Positions 23,062 to 30,880 of a stretch of DNA of 35,408 nt are shown here, in pieces; positions within the stretch are counted from its first letter, which is position 1, and every line of letters starts with the position of its first letter. Both the position numbers and the translations under genes were made by a program. The notes below the pieces were generated by a model. The model had not been told where the DNA came from. It searched no databases and saw nothing but the letters and a program-made list of their open reading frames with translations. The DNA is from an uncultured Erysipelotrichaceae bacterium (GTDB lineage Bacteria; Bacillota_I; Bacilli_A; RFN20; CAG-826). The stretch covers positions 1 through 35,408 of the forward strand of contig CACWSI010000023.1 in NCBI GenBank assembly GCA_902763555.1, read 5' to 3'.

Positions 23062-24648
23062 ATGAAAAATAAAAAACTATTGCCAATTTTATTTATTCTT
23101 TCGGCATTCACTATTAGTGGTTGTGGAAGTTCTAAGCCATCTTCCTCGCCAATTTCTTCTAGTGAAGAGCCATCCACTAGTGAACCAGCAAGTTCATCTT
23201 CTGAAGAATCAAAACCTTCGAGCTCAAGTAGCAGTGCAAAGCCATCTTCAAGTAGCAACAGTGCAAAGCCATCTTCAAGCAGCAGCCAACCTTCTAGTAG
23301 TAGCAGTTCATCTAGTTCATCTTCTAGACCTGAATCACAATACTTTGTGAAGGATATTGCTGTGCAACTAGATCCAGGTATTAAGAAAGCTGAAGAAGGT
23401 CAAACACTAGAACCATATAACTTATCATTCACATTTGATGATGAATTATTCTTAGGTAATCCAAAAGAATATAACAATGATTTATCAATGTTATCATTAG
23501 GCGCCTCTTTAGCGACAATGAATAAGACTAAAGGTACTGCATTCTTCACTGAAGCAGAATTTGAAGATATCACTTCTCATGATTACGATGGTGACCCAAC
23601 TAAGGACACTATGGCCTACTTCATGGCGCATAAAACCATTGGCGATTATGAATTAGTGACTGTTTCATTCCGTGGCTTTGATTATGGCTTAGAATGGGCT
23701 AATAACTTCACTATTGGTAAGACTGGTGACCATGAAGGTTTTGCCGCTAGAGGCGCAGAGACTTACGAAGCCTTAAAAACATACCTAAATACTTACGCAA
23801 AAGATAAGTCATTAAAGGTCTGGATTAATGGTTATTCACGTGCTGGTGCATTGTCTAATATGCTCGCAAGTTTAATCTTAAGAAATAACGAATTAGCTAT
23901 CACTCAAGATAACTTATTCGTCTACACATTTGAAGCTCCAGCTTCCTTAACTGATGAGCACGCAATTGCGTATCCAAACGTCCATAACATCATTAATGAC
24001 GCTGATTTAATTACCTTTATTCCACCAGCTCAATATGAACTTTATAGATGTGGTAAAGATTATCAAATTTATGATCCAAATGTTGCTACATTAATGAATC
24101 AATTTGATGAAGGTATGAACTTCCCTGAATTTGAAGAAATCGATGAAAATACCACTAATGATTTCGAGTATCGTGACTATCTTTTGAAATCAATTTTCGA
24201 GCACGAAATCACTGATGAAGAAGATGAAAAGAGATATGCCAACAACAGAGAACAATATGTTAACAATTACCAAACTGGCTTAAGTAACGCTATTGGTTAT
24301 ATCTTTGCTTTAAGTGGTGATACACGTTCTCAACTTCTTGCTGATTTAAAGGGTCTTGGTTTAGGTGCAATAACTATTATCGGTGATGAAACTGGTGCCA
24401 AGATGGCCGAGTTCATAAAACCATATTTAGACAAAGATAACGTTTCTTATACTGAAGAAGGTTTATTATCCGATTGTGCTGTTTTAGTTAAAGGTATTGG
24501 TAATCTATTCCTTGCTGTTCTTTTGTCCTTGGCAGCTGATGGAGCACCTTCTAATGACCTAGGAAGATTGCTCGATATGCATTATCCAGAAACAACCTAT
24601 GTGTTATTACAAAATGCACACGCAAAAGCGGAAGCTGACCCAAAATAA
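23062..24648 (+). CDS. Lipase-like alpha/beta-hydrolase lipoprotein with Ser-rich linker
   Basis: A 528-residue lipoprotein. Signal peptide and lipobox ISGC (Cys21) are followed by a Ser/Pro/Lys linker of about 75 residues, then an alpha/beta-hydrolase. The nucleophile elbow is VWINGYSRAGALSNML (GYSRAG, a GxSxG), as in the class-3 lipase-like proteins of Firmicutes; a likely acid is in IINDADLITFIPP and the His in LLDMHYPE near the C-terminus. It would act on lipids or acyl esters outside the cell. The ATG at 23062 has Shine-Dalgarno GGGAG. The linker is encoded by imperfect tandem repeats whose number could vary. The substrate is unknown. Confidence 0.82.
   Translation: MKNKKLLPILFILSAFTISGCGSSKPSSSPISSSEEPSTSEPASSSSEESKPSSSSSSAKPSSSSNSAKPSSSSSQPSSSSSSSSSSSRPESQYFVKDIAVQLDPGIKKAEEGQTLEPYNLSFTFDDELFLGNPKEYNNDLSMLSLGASLATMNKTKGTAFFTEAEFEDITSHDYDGDPTKDTMAYFMAHKTIGDYELVTVSFRGFDYGLEWANNFTIGKTGDHEGFAARGAETYEALKTYLNTYAKDKSLKVWINGYSRAGALSNMLASLILRNNELAITQDNLFVYTFEAPASLTDEHAIAYPNVHNIINDADLITFIPPAQYELYRCGKDYQIYDPNVATLMNQFDEGMNFPEFEEIDENTTNDFEYRDYLLKSIFEHEITDEEDEKRYANNREQYVNNYQTGLSNAIGYIFALSGDTRSQLLADLKGLGLGAITIIGDETGAKMAEFIKPYLDKDNVSYTEEGLLSDCAVLVKGIGNLFLAVLLSLAADGAPSNDLGRLLDMHYPETTYVLLQNAHAKAEADPK
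23227..23277 (+). repeat. Tandem repeat in the Ser-rich linker
   Basis: Unit 1 (24 bp, 23227-23250) and unit 2 (27 bp, 23251-23277) share AGTGCAAAGCCATCTTCA, and a degenerate third unit follows. Units are multiples of three, so copy-number change alters linker length without frameshift. Confidence 0.8.
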
Positions 24649-24797
24649 GAAAAACTAATTAAAAAGCAAAAAGTCTGCAATTCGGAAGAAAAACAAACAA
24701 AAAAATGCCGTTTTGCAGGCTTTTTAATAATTTTTTATTGCTATGCGTAGCGTGTGCGCTATATAGTAAAGTAGAACTGACAGGTAAGGAGAAGCCT

Positions 24798-26246
24798 ATG
24801 TACAGAACAGAAAAAGAAACCTCAAAAGGGCTAAAAATCCTTTTAGTTATATCGTTTATTTTCCTCGCTATTTTTATTCTCGGATTGCTTATTTTTGGTG
24901 CTAATGCGAGTAAAACTGGCGATGCTGATTTAAAAGATTTTGGAAAAGTTTTCTCATATCACTTTGGTAATTTTGGAGATTTATTTACCTTCAAATTAAA
25001 TGAAGCTTCTAATATTTTCTATGTTGCTTTAAGTGGCTTATTATATGGTCTCATTACTATCGTTGTGATTTTCTTAATCGTCGGTATTTTCATTGCCGTT
25101 AAAAAGAAAAGAGCCATCATGGCTTTTGGTATCGTCTTAGCGGTTCTCTCCTTATTCATCTACATGTTAGGCGCTTCTGGTTTACCAAAATATTGGGCTA
25201 TCTTAAATAAGCGCGGTGTCTTTGAAACTAACCAACAATTACTAGGACCAACAGTTGTTCTTATCGTCGCTGGAAGTTTATTCGCTATTCTTTCTTATAT
25301 CACATATTTTGCCTGTGTTGTTGAAGCCTTCAAAAACCCAGGTGTGGAAGATAAAGATGCTCCAAGAAAAGGTGAACAACCTGTGATGTTTGAAGCCATC
25401 AAAAACGAAAAACTAAAAGAAGAAAAACCAGTCATTCAAGAGTCCGCTCCTTTTGAAGAAGAACCTGCTCAAGAAGAGAACGAAAAAGAAGAAGAAACAT
25501 TCTCCAAAAAAGATCTTGCTGAACTCATTAGAGGTATCGTTAGAGATGAGATGTCTCGTAATGCTTCTAATAATCAAAATGGTCCATTAATTGTGCAATA
25601 CTTTGGTACAGTTCCAACTCAACAAGTAGAACAACCAGTGAAGAAGGAAGAACCTGCTCCAGCACCTGCAAAAGAACCTGAAACAGAGCCACAACCTGAA
25701 CCAGTAGAAGAGCCACAACCTGAACCTGTTCCACAAGAAGAAGTTGTCGTGGAACCAGAACCAGTCGTGGAGGCTCCAGTTGAAGAAGCTCCAGCGGAAA
25801 AGAAGCCAATCATCCGTATCCCATTCCAAGTCAGAATGATGAATGCTGATGAAGAAATGAAGAGAAACTATAACGAACTCAAAAACGAGATTCTCTCTTA
25901 TGGTGTAAATTCAAGAGTGTCTAATTCTGGTGATGCCTTCCGTTTACATAGAAAGACATATGTGAAATTAACAATCGCGGGATTAAGCTTAAAACTCTAC
26001 TTTGCCTTAAACCCAGAAGACTATAAAGATTCACCAATCCCAGTCCAAGACGCTGGTCATAAAGGCATCTATGCTGAAATCCCATTAGTGTTCAAAGTTA
26101 AATCAGGTTTATCAATGAGAAGATGTAAAGAACTCATTCAAACAGTGATGGAAAAAGATGGCTTAGAACAAGGACCAATTGCCGATACCGATTGGGTTGA
26201 GAAACTTAAAGAACAGCCAGTGGATGAAAATCCAGAAGAAGACTAA
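24798..26246 (+). CDS. Membrane protein with Glu/Pro-rich linker and a conserved C-terminal domain
   Basis: A 482-residue protein. Four membrane helices lie at about residues 12-36, 73-101, 105-127 and 150-178. A cytoplasmic acidic region follows, with KDLAELIRGIVRDEMSR possibly coiled, and a Pro-Glu repeat (PQPEPVEEPQPEPVPQEE). The last 125 residues form a domain starting IPFQVRMMNADEEMKRNYNE and including LKLYFALNPEDYKDS and MRRCKELIQTVMEK. I remember this C-terminal module from other low-GC Firmicute proteins of unknown function but cannot name it. The ATG at 24798 with Shine-Dalgarno AAGGAG is chosen over the open frame from 24705. The linker probably extends the domain away from the membrane. 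Confidence 0.75.
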   Translation: MYRTEKETSKGLKILLVISFIFLAIFILGLLIFGANASKTGDADLKDFGKVFSYHFGNFGDLFTFKLNEASNIFYVALSGLLYGLITIVVIFLIVGIFIAVKKKRAIMAFGIVLAVLSLFIYMLGASGLPKYWAILNKRGVFETNQQLLGPTVVLIVAGSLFAILSYITYFACVVEAFKNPGVEDKDAPRKGEQPVMFEAIKNEKLKEEKPVIQESAPFEEEPAQEENEKEEETFSKKDLAELIRGIVRDEMSRNASNNQNGPLIVQYFGTVPTQQVEQPVKKEEPAPAPAKEPETEPQPEPVEEPQPEPVPQEEVVVEPEPVVEAPVEEAPAEKKPIIRIPFQVRMMNADEEMKRNYNELKNEILSYGVNSRVSNSGDAFRLHRKTYVKLTIAGLSLKLYFALNPEDYKDSPIPVQDAGHKGIYAEIPLVFKVKSGLSMRRCKELIQTVMEKDGLEQGPIADTDWVEKLKEQPVDENPEED

Positions 26247-26260
26247 AAATCATAAATATT

Positions 26261-26284
26261 AAGGTATGCTTGCATACCTTTTTA
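26261..26284 (+). terminator. Intrinsic terminator
   Basis: AAGGTATG-CTTG-CATACCTT with a CTTG loop and a T run. Confidence 0.8.
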
Positions 26285-26292
26285 TTTATACA

Positions 26293-26321
26293 TTGAATGT
26301 AGGACAAAATATTGATATATT
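26293..26321 (+). promoter_or_regulatory. Promoter of the CNNM-hflX unit
   Basis: TTGAAT (26293-26298), 17 nt and TATATT (26316-26321), followed by a leader of about 34 nt with a purine-rich Shine-Dalgarno (AAGGAAG). Confidence 0.6.
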
Positions 26322-26361
26322 CATATACTGCAGCCAGCAAAGAAAGGAAGTGGGCGCATTA

Positions 26362-27372
26362 ATGGATGTACCTCTGTCGTGGGTAATCATTAGTATTTGT
26401 GTATTAGCACATTTTTTCTTTTCTGCTGGTGAAACCGCACTTGCGTGTGCAAACCGCTTCAAGATGCAAGTCGAAGCGGATGAAGGTAAAAGATCTGCCA
26501 AATTAGTGCTCAAGGTGCAAGAAAAATATGACCGAGCATTAATCACGGTTTTAATAGGAAGTAATATTGTGGCTATCGCTGCTTCAGTTATCTGTACAGC
26601 GCTTTTTACTCGTACATTAACTAATTACACAAGCGATTTAATCGCTTTCCTTGCTTCCGTAGTTATTTCTTTACTCATTTATATCTTTGGTGACGCTCTT
26701 CCAAAAACAATTGCTAGAAGTATTCCAGATACTGTTAGTAAGATATTTGTCTTCCCTGTATTCGGTTTAATGATGCTTTTATACCCAATAACTTTGTTAT
26801 TTGAATTAATGACTAAAGGTATTGAAAAAGCCTTCAAAGTTAAAGAACAAGTCGACTTTGATGAAGATGACTTTGAAAACGTCGTGGAAAAGGTTTCTGA
26901 TGAAGGTGTTTTAGAAGAAGAACAAAGTGATATTATTCAATCCGCTTTAGAGTTCGCAGACACTAATGTTAAAGAAGTCTTAACTCCAAGAAATAAAATC
27001 TTTGCTCTTAACATTAGAGAATTAGATAAAGAAAAACTCCATAAGATTATTATCAACACCAATTATTCTAGAATTCCTATCTATGATGGGAATTTCGATA
27101 ACATCATTGGTGTGCTTCATATTAAGACATATTTAAGCGCTTATTTAAGAAATCCAAACATTTCTATTAAAAGCAAGCTTCAAAAGCCATATTTCGTTTC
27201 ATCAAACATTATGATTGATGATTTATTTAATGGTTTTAAAAAGCATCATACACATATCGCTATTGTTAGAGACAAAAACAAGAAAGTCATCGGTATGGTT
27301 ACTATGGATGATGTCTTAGAAGAACTTGTCAGTGATATCTCTGAACCAAACAGCATGAAAGGAAATAGATAG
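26362..27372 (+). CDS. CNNM/CorC-family membrane protein (DUF21 plus CBS pair)
   Basis: A 336-residue protein. The N-terminal CNNM membrane domain (1-165) carries the family start FFSAGETALACANRFKM and IGSNIV, then DALPKTIAR. A CBS domain pair follows (about 195-325), with TPRNKIFAL, IPIYDGNFDNIIGVLHIKT and IGMVTMDDVLEELV. The C-terminal CorC_HlyC domain found in many relatives is absent. CNNM proteins are implicated in Mg2+ transport or export, with CBS domains sensing nucleotides. The chosen ATG at 26362 has an upstream purine-rich Shine-Dalgarno. One base separates its stop from the start of the paralogue, so the pair is co-expressed. Confidence 0.88.
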   Translation: MDVPLSWVIISICVLAHFFFSAGETALACANRFKMQVEADEGKRSAKLVLKVQEKYDRALITVLIGSNIVAIAASVICTALFTRTLTNYTSDLIAFLASVVISLLIYIFGDALPKTIARSIPDTVSKIFVFPVFGLMMLLYPITLLFELMTKGIEKAFKVKEQVDFDEDDFENVVEKVSDEGVLEEEQSDIIQSALEFADTNVKEVLTPRNKIFALNIRELDKEKLHKIIINTNYSRIPIYDGNFDNIIGVLHIKTYLSAYLRNPNISIKSKLQKPYFVSSNIMIDDLFNGFKKHHTHIAIVRDKNKKVIGMVTMDDVLEELVSDISEPNSMKGNR

Positions 27373-27373
27373 T

Positions 27374-28582
27374 ATGGCCTGGTATTATTGGTTGATCGTT
27401 GCTATCTGTGCATTGTTCTCAATGTTCTTTTCCGCTGCTGACATGGTTAAATTGGCCATCAAGATTGCGGATGACTATGAGTTATCTATTTCCGCTATCC
27501 TATTAGGTAACAACATTGTTAATGTTGCAGCGGCTTCTCTTGTGACTATTATCGCGATTGCTTTAGCCCCACAAAATCAAGAACTAGCAGAAACAATTGG
27601 TACAATTGTCTTAACAATATTCATTATTATCTTCTGCGAATTCATTCCTAAGGCTTTTGCTAAGAGATTTAATTATCCTTTAGCTTTAGTGTTTGCGTAT
27701 CCAGTAACGTTCTTTAAGTACCTCTTCTTTATCATTGTTTGGCCAATCGCTAAAGTATTTAAGTTATTTGGCAAACTCTTCGCGAAAAAGAGTAAAGAAG
27801 AAGATCAAATTGATGAAGATGTTTTAACTGAAATGGCGGACTCTTTAGAAGAAGAAGGCATTTTAGAAGAAAACGAAGCTGAATTATTAAGAAGTGCGAT
27901 TGATTTAAATGATATTGAAGCTTTCGAAATCATGACACCAAGAGTGGATGTTTTCGCTATTGATAAAGATGAAGACATCAACGAACTTATTAAAGATAAA
28001 GAGTTCTTCAAACACTCCCGTGTTCCTGTCTATGATGAAACAATTGATAACATTATTGGTATCCTACCAATTAAAGCCTTAGCGAAGAAGATTCTCGCTG
28101 GTGTTAAAGACATCGACATCTTATCACTTTGCTATAAACCTTTAATCGTTCCTAGAAACCATCAAATTCTTGATGTTTTAAAAGAATTTAAAGAAAAGAA
28201 AGTTCACGTTGCTGTCGTCATTGATGAATATGGTGGTACCGAAGGTATTATCACTATGGAAGATATCTTAGAAGAAATCGTTGGTGATATCTTTGATGAG
28301 TTTGATGAAATCGAAGAAGAATATGTTGATAAAGGTAATGGTACCTATATTGTCGATGGCACGATGAACATCGATGACTTCTTTGAATTAATTGGCTATG
28401 AAGAAGAAGTGGAAACTGACTACACAACAGTGGGTGGTTTCTGCCAAGACATCTTAGATAGATTCGCGAAAAAAGGCGATGAATTTGACTTTGCACATTA
28501 TCACTTTATCGTCCTTGAAGCGGATGAATTTACCGTTGAAAAACTCAAAGTAATTGATAACGCATTTGAAAAAGAAGAGTAG
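27374..28582 (+). CDS. CNNM/CorC-family membrane protein with CorC_HlyC domain, shortened N-terminus
   Basis: A 402-residue paralogue of the preceding gene, with CNNM membrane domain, CBS pair (TPRVDVFAI to VVIDEYGGTEGIITMEDILEEIVGDI) and a C-terminal CorC_HlyC domain (YIVDGTMNIDDFFEL to FAHYHFIVLE). Aligned with its neighbour, the first membrane region reads FFSAADMVKLAIKIADDYE where FFSAGET should be followed by about 20 more residues before AKLVLKVQEKY. The frame is kept. The lost part carries conserved polar residues of the transport domain, so transport may be impaired while regulatory domains are intact. The proteins may form a heterodimer, but this is conjecture. Confidence 0.87.
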   Translation: MAWYYWLIVAICALFSMFFSAADMVKLAIKIADDYELSISAILLGNNIVNVAAASLVTIIAIALAPQNQELAETIGTIVLTIFIIIFCEFIPKAFAKRFNYPLALVFAYPVTFFKYLFFIIVWPIAKVFKLFGKLFAKKSKEEDQIDEDVLTEMADSLEEEGILEENEAELLRSAIDLNDIEAFEIMTPRVDVFAIDKDEDINELIKDKEFFKHSRVPVYDETIDNIIGILPIKALAKKILAGVKDIDILSLCYKPLIVPRNHQILDVLKEFKEKKVHVAVVIDEYGGTEGIITMEDILEEIVGDIFDEFDEIEEEYVDKGNGTYIVDGTMNIDDFFELIGYEEEVETDYTTVGGFCQDILDRFAKKGDEFDFAHYHFIVLEADEFTVEKLKVIDNAFEKEE

Positions 28583-28593
28583 GGTAAGTAATT

Positions 28594-29850
28594 ATGGAAG
28601 AAAAGAAAGCCCTAGTTATCTCAAGAGGTAAGACAAAATCCCTCGAATTAAATCACGATCAAAGTGAATTCGCTTTGTTATTAAAGGAAACTGGTTATTC
28701 CGTTATTTCCTATTTTTCACAAGACATTGAGAGTATTGATAAGAATACATATTTAGGTTCTGGTAAGATTGCGGAAATCGCTTATTACTATCATCAATAC
28801 AATGAACAAAACCCAGAAGAACCAATTGATATCATTGCCTGTAATTTCGAATTAACTGGCTTACAAAAGAAAGCTATTGAGGCTATCACAAAAGCGGAAA
28901 TAATTGATAGGACATTTGTTATCCTTAACATTTTTGAAAAGAACGCTAAAACAAAAGAAGCTAAACTTCAAGTGGAAATTGCACGCTTAGAATATTTAAA
29001 GAATCACCTTGTTGATGAAAAAGCATCTTACTCACAAGTCACATCAGGAAGTGGCCATAACAAAGGTAAAGGTGAAAAGCAAATCGAATTATCAAAAAGA
29101 CAAATTTCTAAAGCTGTTTTACAAAAGAAGAAAGAACTAGAGGCTATTAAACTCTCACGTAGAAACATGCGTAATAAGAGGATTAATAATCCTTCACCAA
29201 AGATTTGCATTGTGGGTTATACAAACGCTGGAAAATCCACCTTAATGAATCGCTTAGTCAAGCTCTCTAAAGAAGATAAAACAGTCTTAGAAAAGAATGC
29301 CTTATTTGCGACTTTAGAAACTTCCACAAGAAACATTTCTATATTTGGCTATCCAACATTCTTCTTAACTGATACAGTTGGCTTTATTTCTCATTTACCA
29401 ATCTATCTCGTGGATGCTTTCCGTTCCACATTAGAGGAAATCAAAGAAGCGGATTTATTAGTCCAAGTCGTTGACCTTTCTGATCCATTCAAAGAAGAAG
29501 AAATTGAAACCACTAAAGGTATCATTAAATCTTTAGAAGCGGATAATATCCCAATGATTAATATTTATAACAAATATGATTTATTAGGCGGATTTGCTAA
29601 CTTCATTCCTAAAGAAGATGAACTCTTAGTGTCTCTTTTAGACGAAAATGATGTTTTAGATGCCTTAAAGTTCATTGTTAGTAACGCCACTAAGAATTGG
29701 TTAAGAAAAGAACTTCTTGTGCCTTATAGTGTGGATTTTGCCACTTTTAGCAAAGAAAACTATGTTCTAAGTCACAAAGAAAAAGAAGACGGCTATTTAT
29801 GCGACGTCCTCTTAAATCCTGCTTACGCTTATAAATATCTTAAGAACTAA
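28594..29850 (+). CDS. hflX: GTPase HflX
   Basis: A 418-residue protein of the HflX family, a ribosome-associated GTPase that splits stalled or hibernating ribosomes. The N-terminal nucleotide-binding-like domain and basic helical region (KKKELEAIKLSRRNMRNKR) are followed by the G domain: G1 GYTNAGKST, G2 in FATLETSTR, G3 DTVGF, and G4 NKYD. The C-terminal region is complete. It lies 11 nt after the second CNNM gene on the same strand and probably shares its transcript. The stop overlaps the convergent kinase gene by 4 nt. Confidence 0.93.
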   Translation: MEEKKALVISRGKTKSLELNHDQSEFALLLKETGYSVISYFSQDIESIDKNTYLGSGKIAEIAYYYHQYNEQNPEEPIDIIACNFELTGLQKKAIEAITKAEIIDRTFVILNIFEKNAKTKEAKLQVEIARLEYLKNHLVDEKASYSQVTSGSGHNKGKGEKQIELSKRQISKAVLQKKKELEAIKLSRRNMRNKRINNPSPKICIVGYTNAGKSTLMNRLVKLSKEDKTVLEKNALFATLETSTRNISIFGYPTFFLTDTVGFISHLPIYLVDAFRSTLEEIKEADLLVQVVDLSDPFKEEEIETTKGIIKSLEADNIPMINIYNKYDLLGGFANFIPKEDELLVSLLDENDVLDALKFIVSNATKNWLRKELLVPYSVDFATFSKENYVLSHKEKEDGYLCDVLLNPAYAYKYLKN

Positions 29851-30383
29851 AGTCCTAAGTGTTTTGTATATAACTGATAAACTAGATCAGCGACTTCTTC
29901 GATTGATCTATTTTCTGAATCAATCTTATAGTCAACATCTGGAATTTGATCGCGATCAAAAACTTTACGGTCATTTTCAATACGTCTTTTAGCGTCTTCT
30001 TCTTTATCGCCACGTTCTAACATTCTCTTATAACGAATCTCTTCACATGTTGATAAATAAAAAGTCACAATCCTTTTGTCATTAAGACGAGAATATGACT
30101 TCAAACCTTCTAAATCAATAACCACGACACGGTCATTAGCAATTTGGTCCTTAGTGGAACCATAGTAGTTACCGTTATAATGGGTATATTCGACGAATTT
30201 ATCTTCTTTAATTAATTGATCAAATTTTTCTTTTGAAACGAAAAAATAGTCCCTACCGTCGACTTCATGAACGCGCATTGGACGAGTGGTGGTGGTTATG
30301 GCCTTTTGAATGCCATACTTCGCCATCAGCATTTTTGCTGCTTCTGTTTTTCCTGATGCACTTGCGCCGCTTAGAACTATCAT
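29847..30383 (-). CDS. Guanylate kinase-like protein
   Basis: A 178-residue P-loop kinase. The Walker A is GASASGKTE at the N-terminus, followed by the GMP-site signature TTTRPMRVHEVDGRDYFFVS and then FVEYTHYNGNYYGS, both diagnostic of guanylate kinases, which convert GMP to GDP. An Arg-rich lid (YKRMLERGDKEEDAKRRIEND) is present. It is shorter than typical Gmk (about 200 residues) and has Ala/Ser where most have PSGVGK, so it may be a second, divergent paralogue rather than the housekeeping enzyme. The start MIVLSGAS is directly before the P-loop. It is convergent with hflX. Confidence 0.8.
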   Translation of the reverse strand: MIVLSGASASGKTEAAKMLMAKYGIQKAITTTTRPMRVHEVDGRDYFFVSKEKFDQLIKEDKFVEYTHYNGNYYGSTKDQIANDRVVVIDLEGLKSYSRLNDKRIVTFYLSTCEEIRYKRMLERGDKEEDAKRRIENDRKVFDRDQIPDVDYKIDSENRSIEEVADLVYQLYTKHLGL

Positions 30384-30457
30384 AATAATTACTAATACTA
30401 TATCACTTTTGAAAAAAAGCGCATTTTCTTTTTTTATTGCAATTTTTTTGAAAAAAG

Positions 30458-30474
30458 TTAATTCAAAGAATTAA
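30458..30474 (+). promoter_or_regulatory. Palindrome between the kinase gene and the pilus operon
   Basis: TTAATTC-AAA-GAATTAA, a perfect 7-bp inverted repeat about 83 bp before the pilus operon start and 75 bp before the kinase start. It could be an operator for either side; nothing more can be said. Confidence 0.35.
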
Positions 30475-30556
30475 AGAAAAAACCGCGAAAAAAATATTCA
30501 ACTTTTTTGGACAAAATCGAAAAAACGCCCCTATTTCATCTATAGGAGGCTTTGTT

Positions 30557-30880
30557 ATGAGTCTATGCGAAAAAAGCTTCAAACAATTAAACGAAATGAT
30601 TGAAGAAGTGGCTTATCGATTCTTCATCGCTAAAAGGCTAATCACTATGAGGCAAAGAGGCGAAATACTTGAAGAAGATAATCCTCCTTATCAAGTTTAT
30701 TTGTTACGCGTTGAAAAGGCTTATCGTTCACTAGATGAAAGAGAAAGAAATCTCATCAATAATGAATTCTTTTTCCAAAATTATCAAAACTGGTGGATAG
30801 GCATTTATTCAAAAACAAGTTTTTATCGTTTTAAGAAAAGAGCAATGCTTCGTTTCTTGGAGGCTTTTTATCATGGTTAA
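30557..30880 (+). CDS. Small sigma-region-4/HTH-like regulator at the head of the pilus operon
   Basis: A 107-residue protein. The C-terminal part, LDERERNLINNEFFFQ, then an amphipathic stretch, then YSKTSFYRFKKRAMLRFLEAF, has the layout of a sigma-70 region 4 or ArpU-type helix-turn-helix, in which a serine-rich recognition helix precedes a basic helix. No region 2 is present, so it is not a complete sigma factor. The N-terminal helix is amphipathic (QLNEMIEEVAYRFFIAKRL). Shine-Dalgarno ATAGGAGG is strong. Its stop overlaps the next start by 8 nt, so it is the first gene of the pilus operon and a plausible regulator of it. The function is inferred. Confidence 0.55.
   Translation: MSLCEKSFKQLNEMIEEVAYRFFIAKRLITMRQRGEILEEDNPPYQVYLLRVEKAYRSLDERERNLINNEFFFQNYQNWWIGIYSKTSFYRFKKRAMLRFLEAFYHG

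Noticed and set aside
24660-24730. Terminator after the lipase gene
   Set aside because: AGTCTGCAA and TTGCAGGCT could pair, but the loop is about 40 nt and the stem is interrupted, so I leave it out as a feature.
25567-25829. Minus-strand reading frames of 60-80 codons inside the Glu/Pro-rich linker
   Set aside because: They are shadows of the repetitive coding sequence on the plus strand, rich in Leu/Val/Ser runs without any start signal.
30384-30556. Promoter of the pilus operon
   Set aside because: The region is very A/T-rich with several TTGAAA-like and TATA-like words, none with convincing spacing; only the palindrome is reported.
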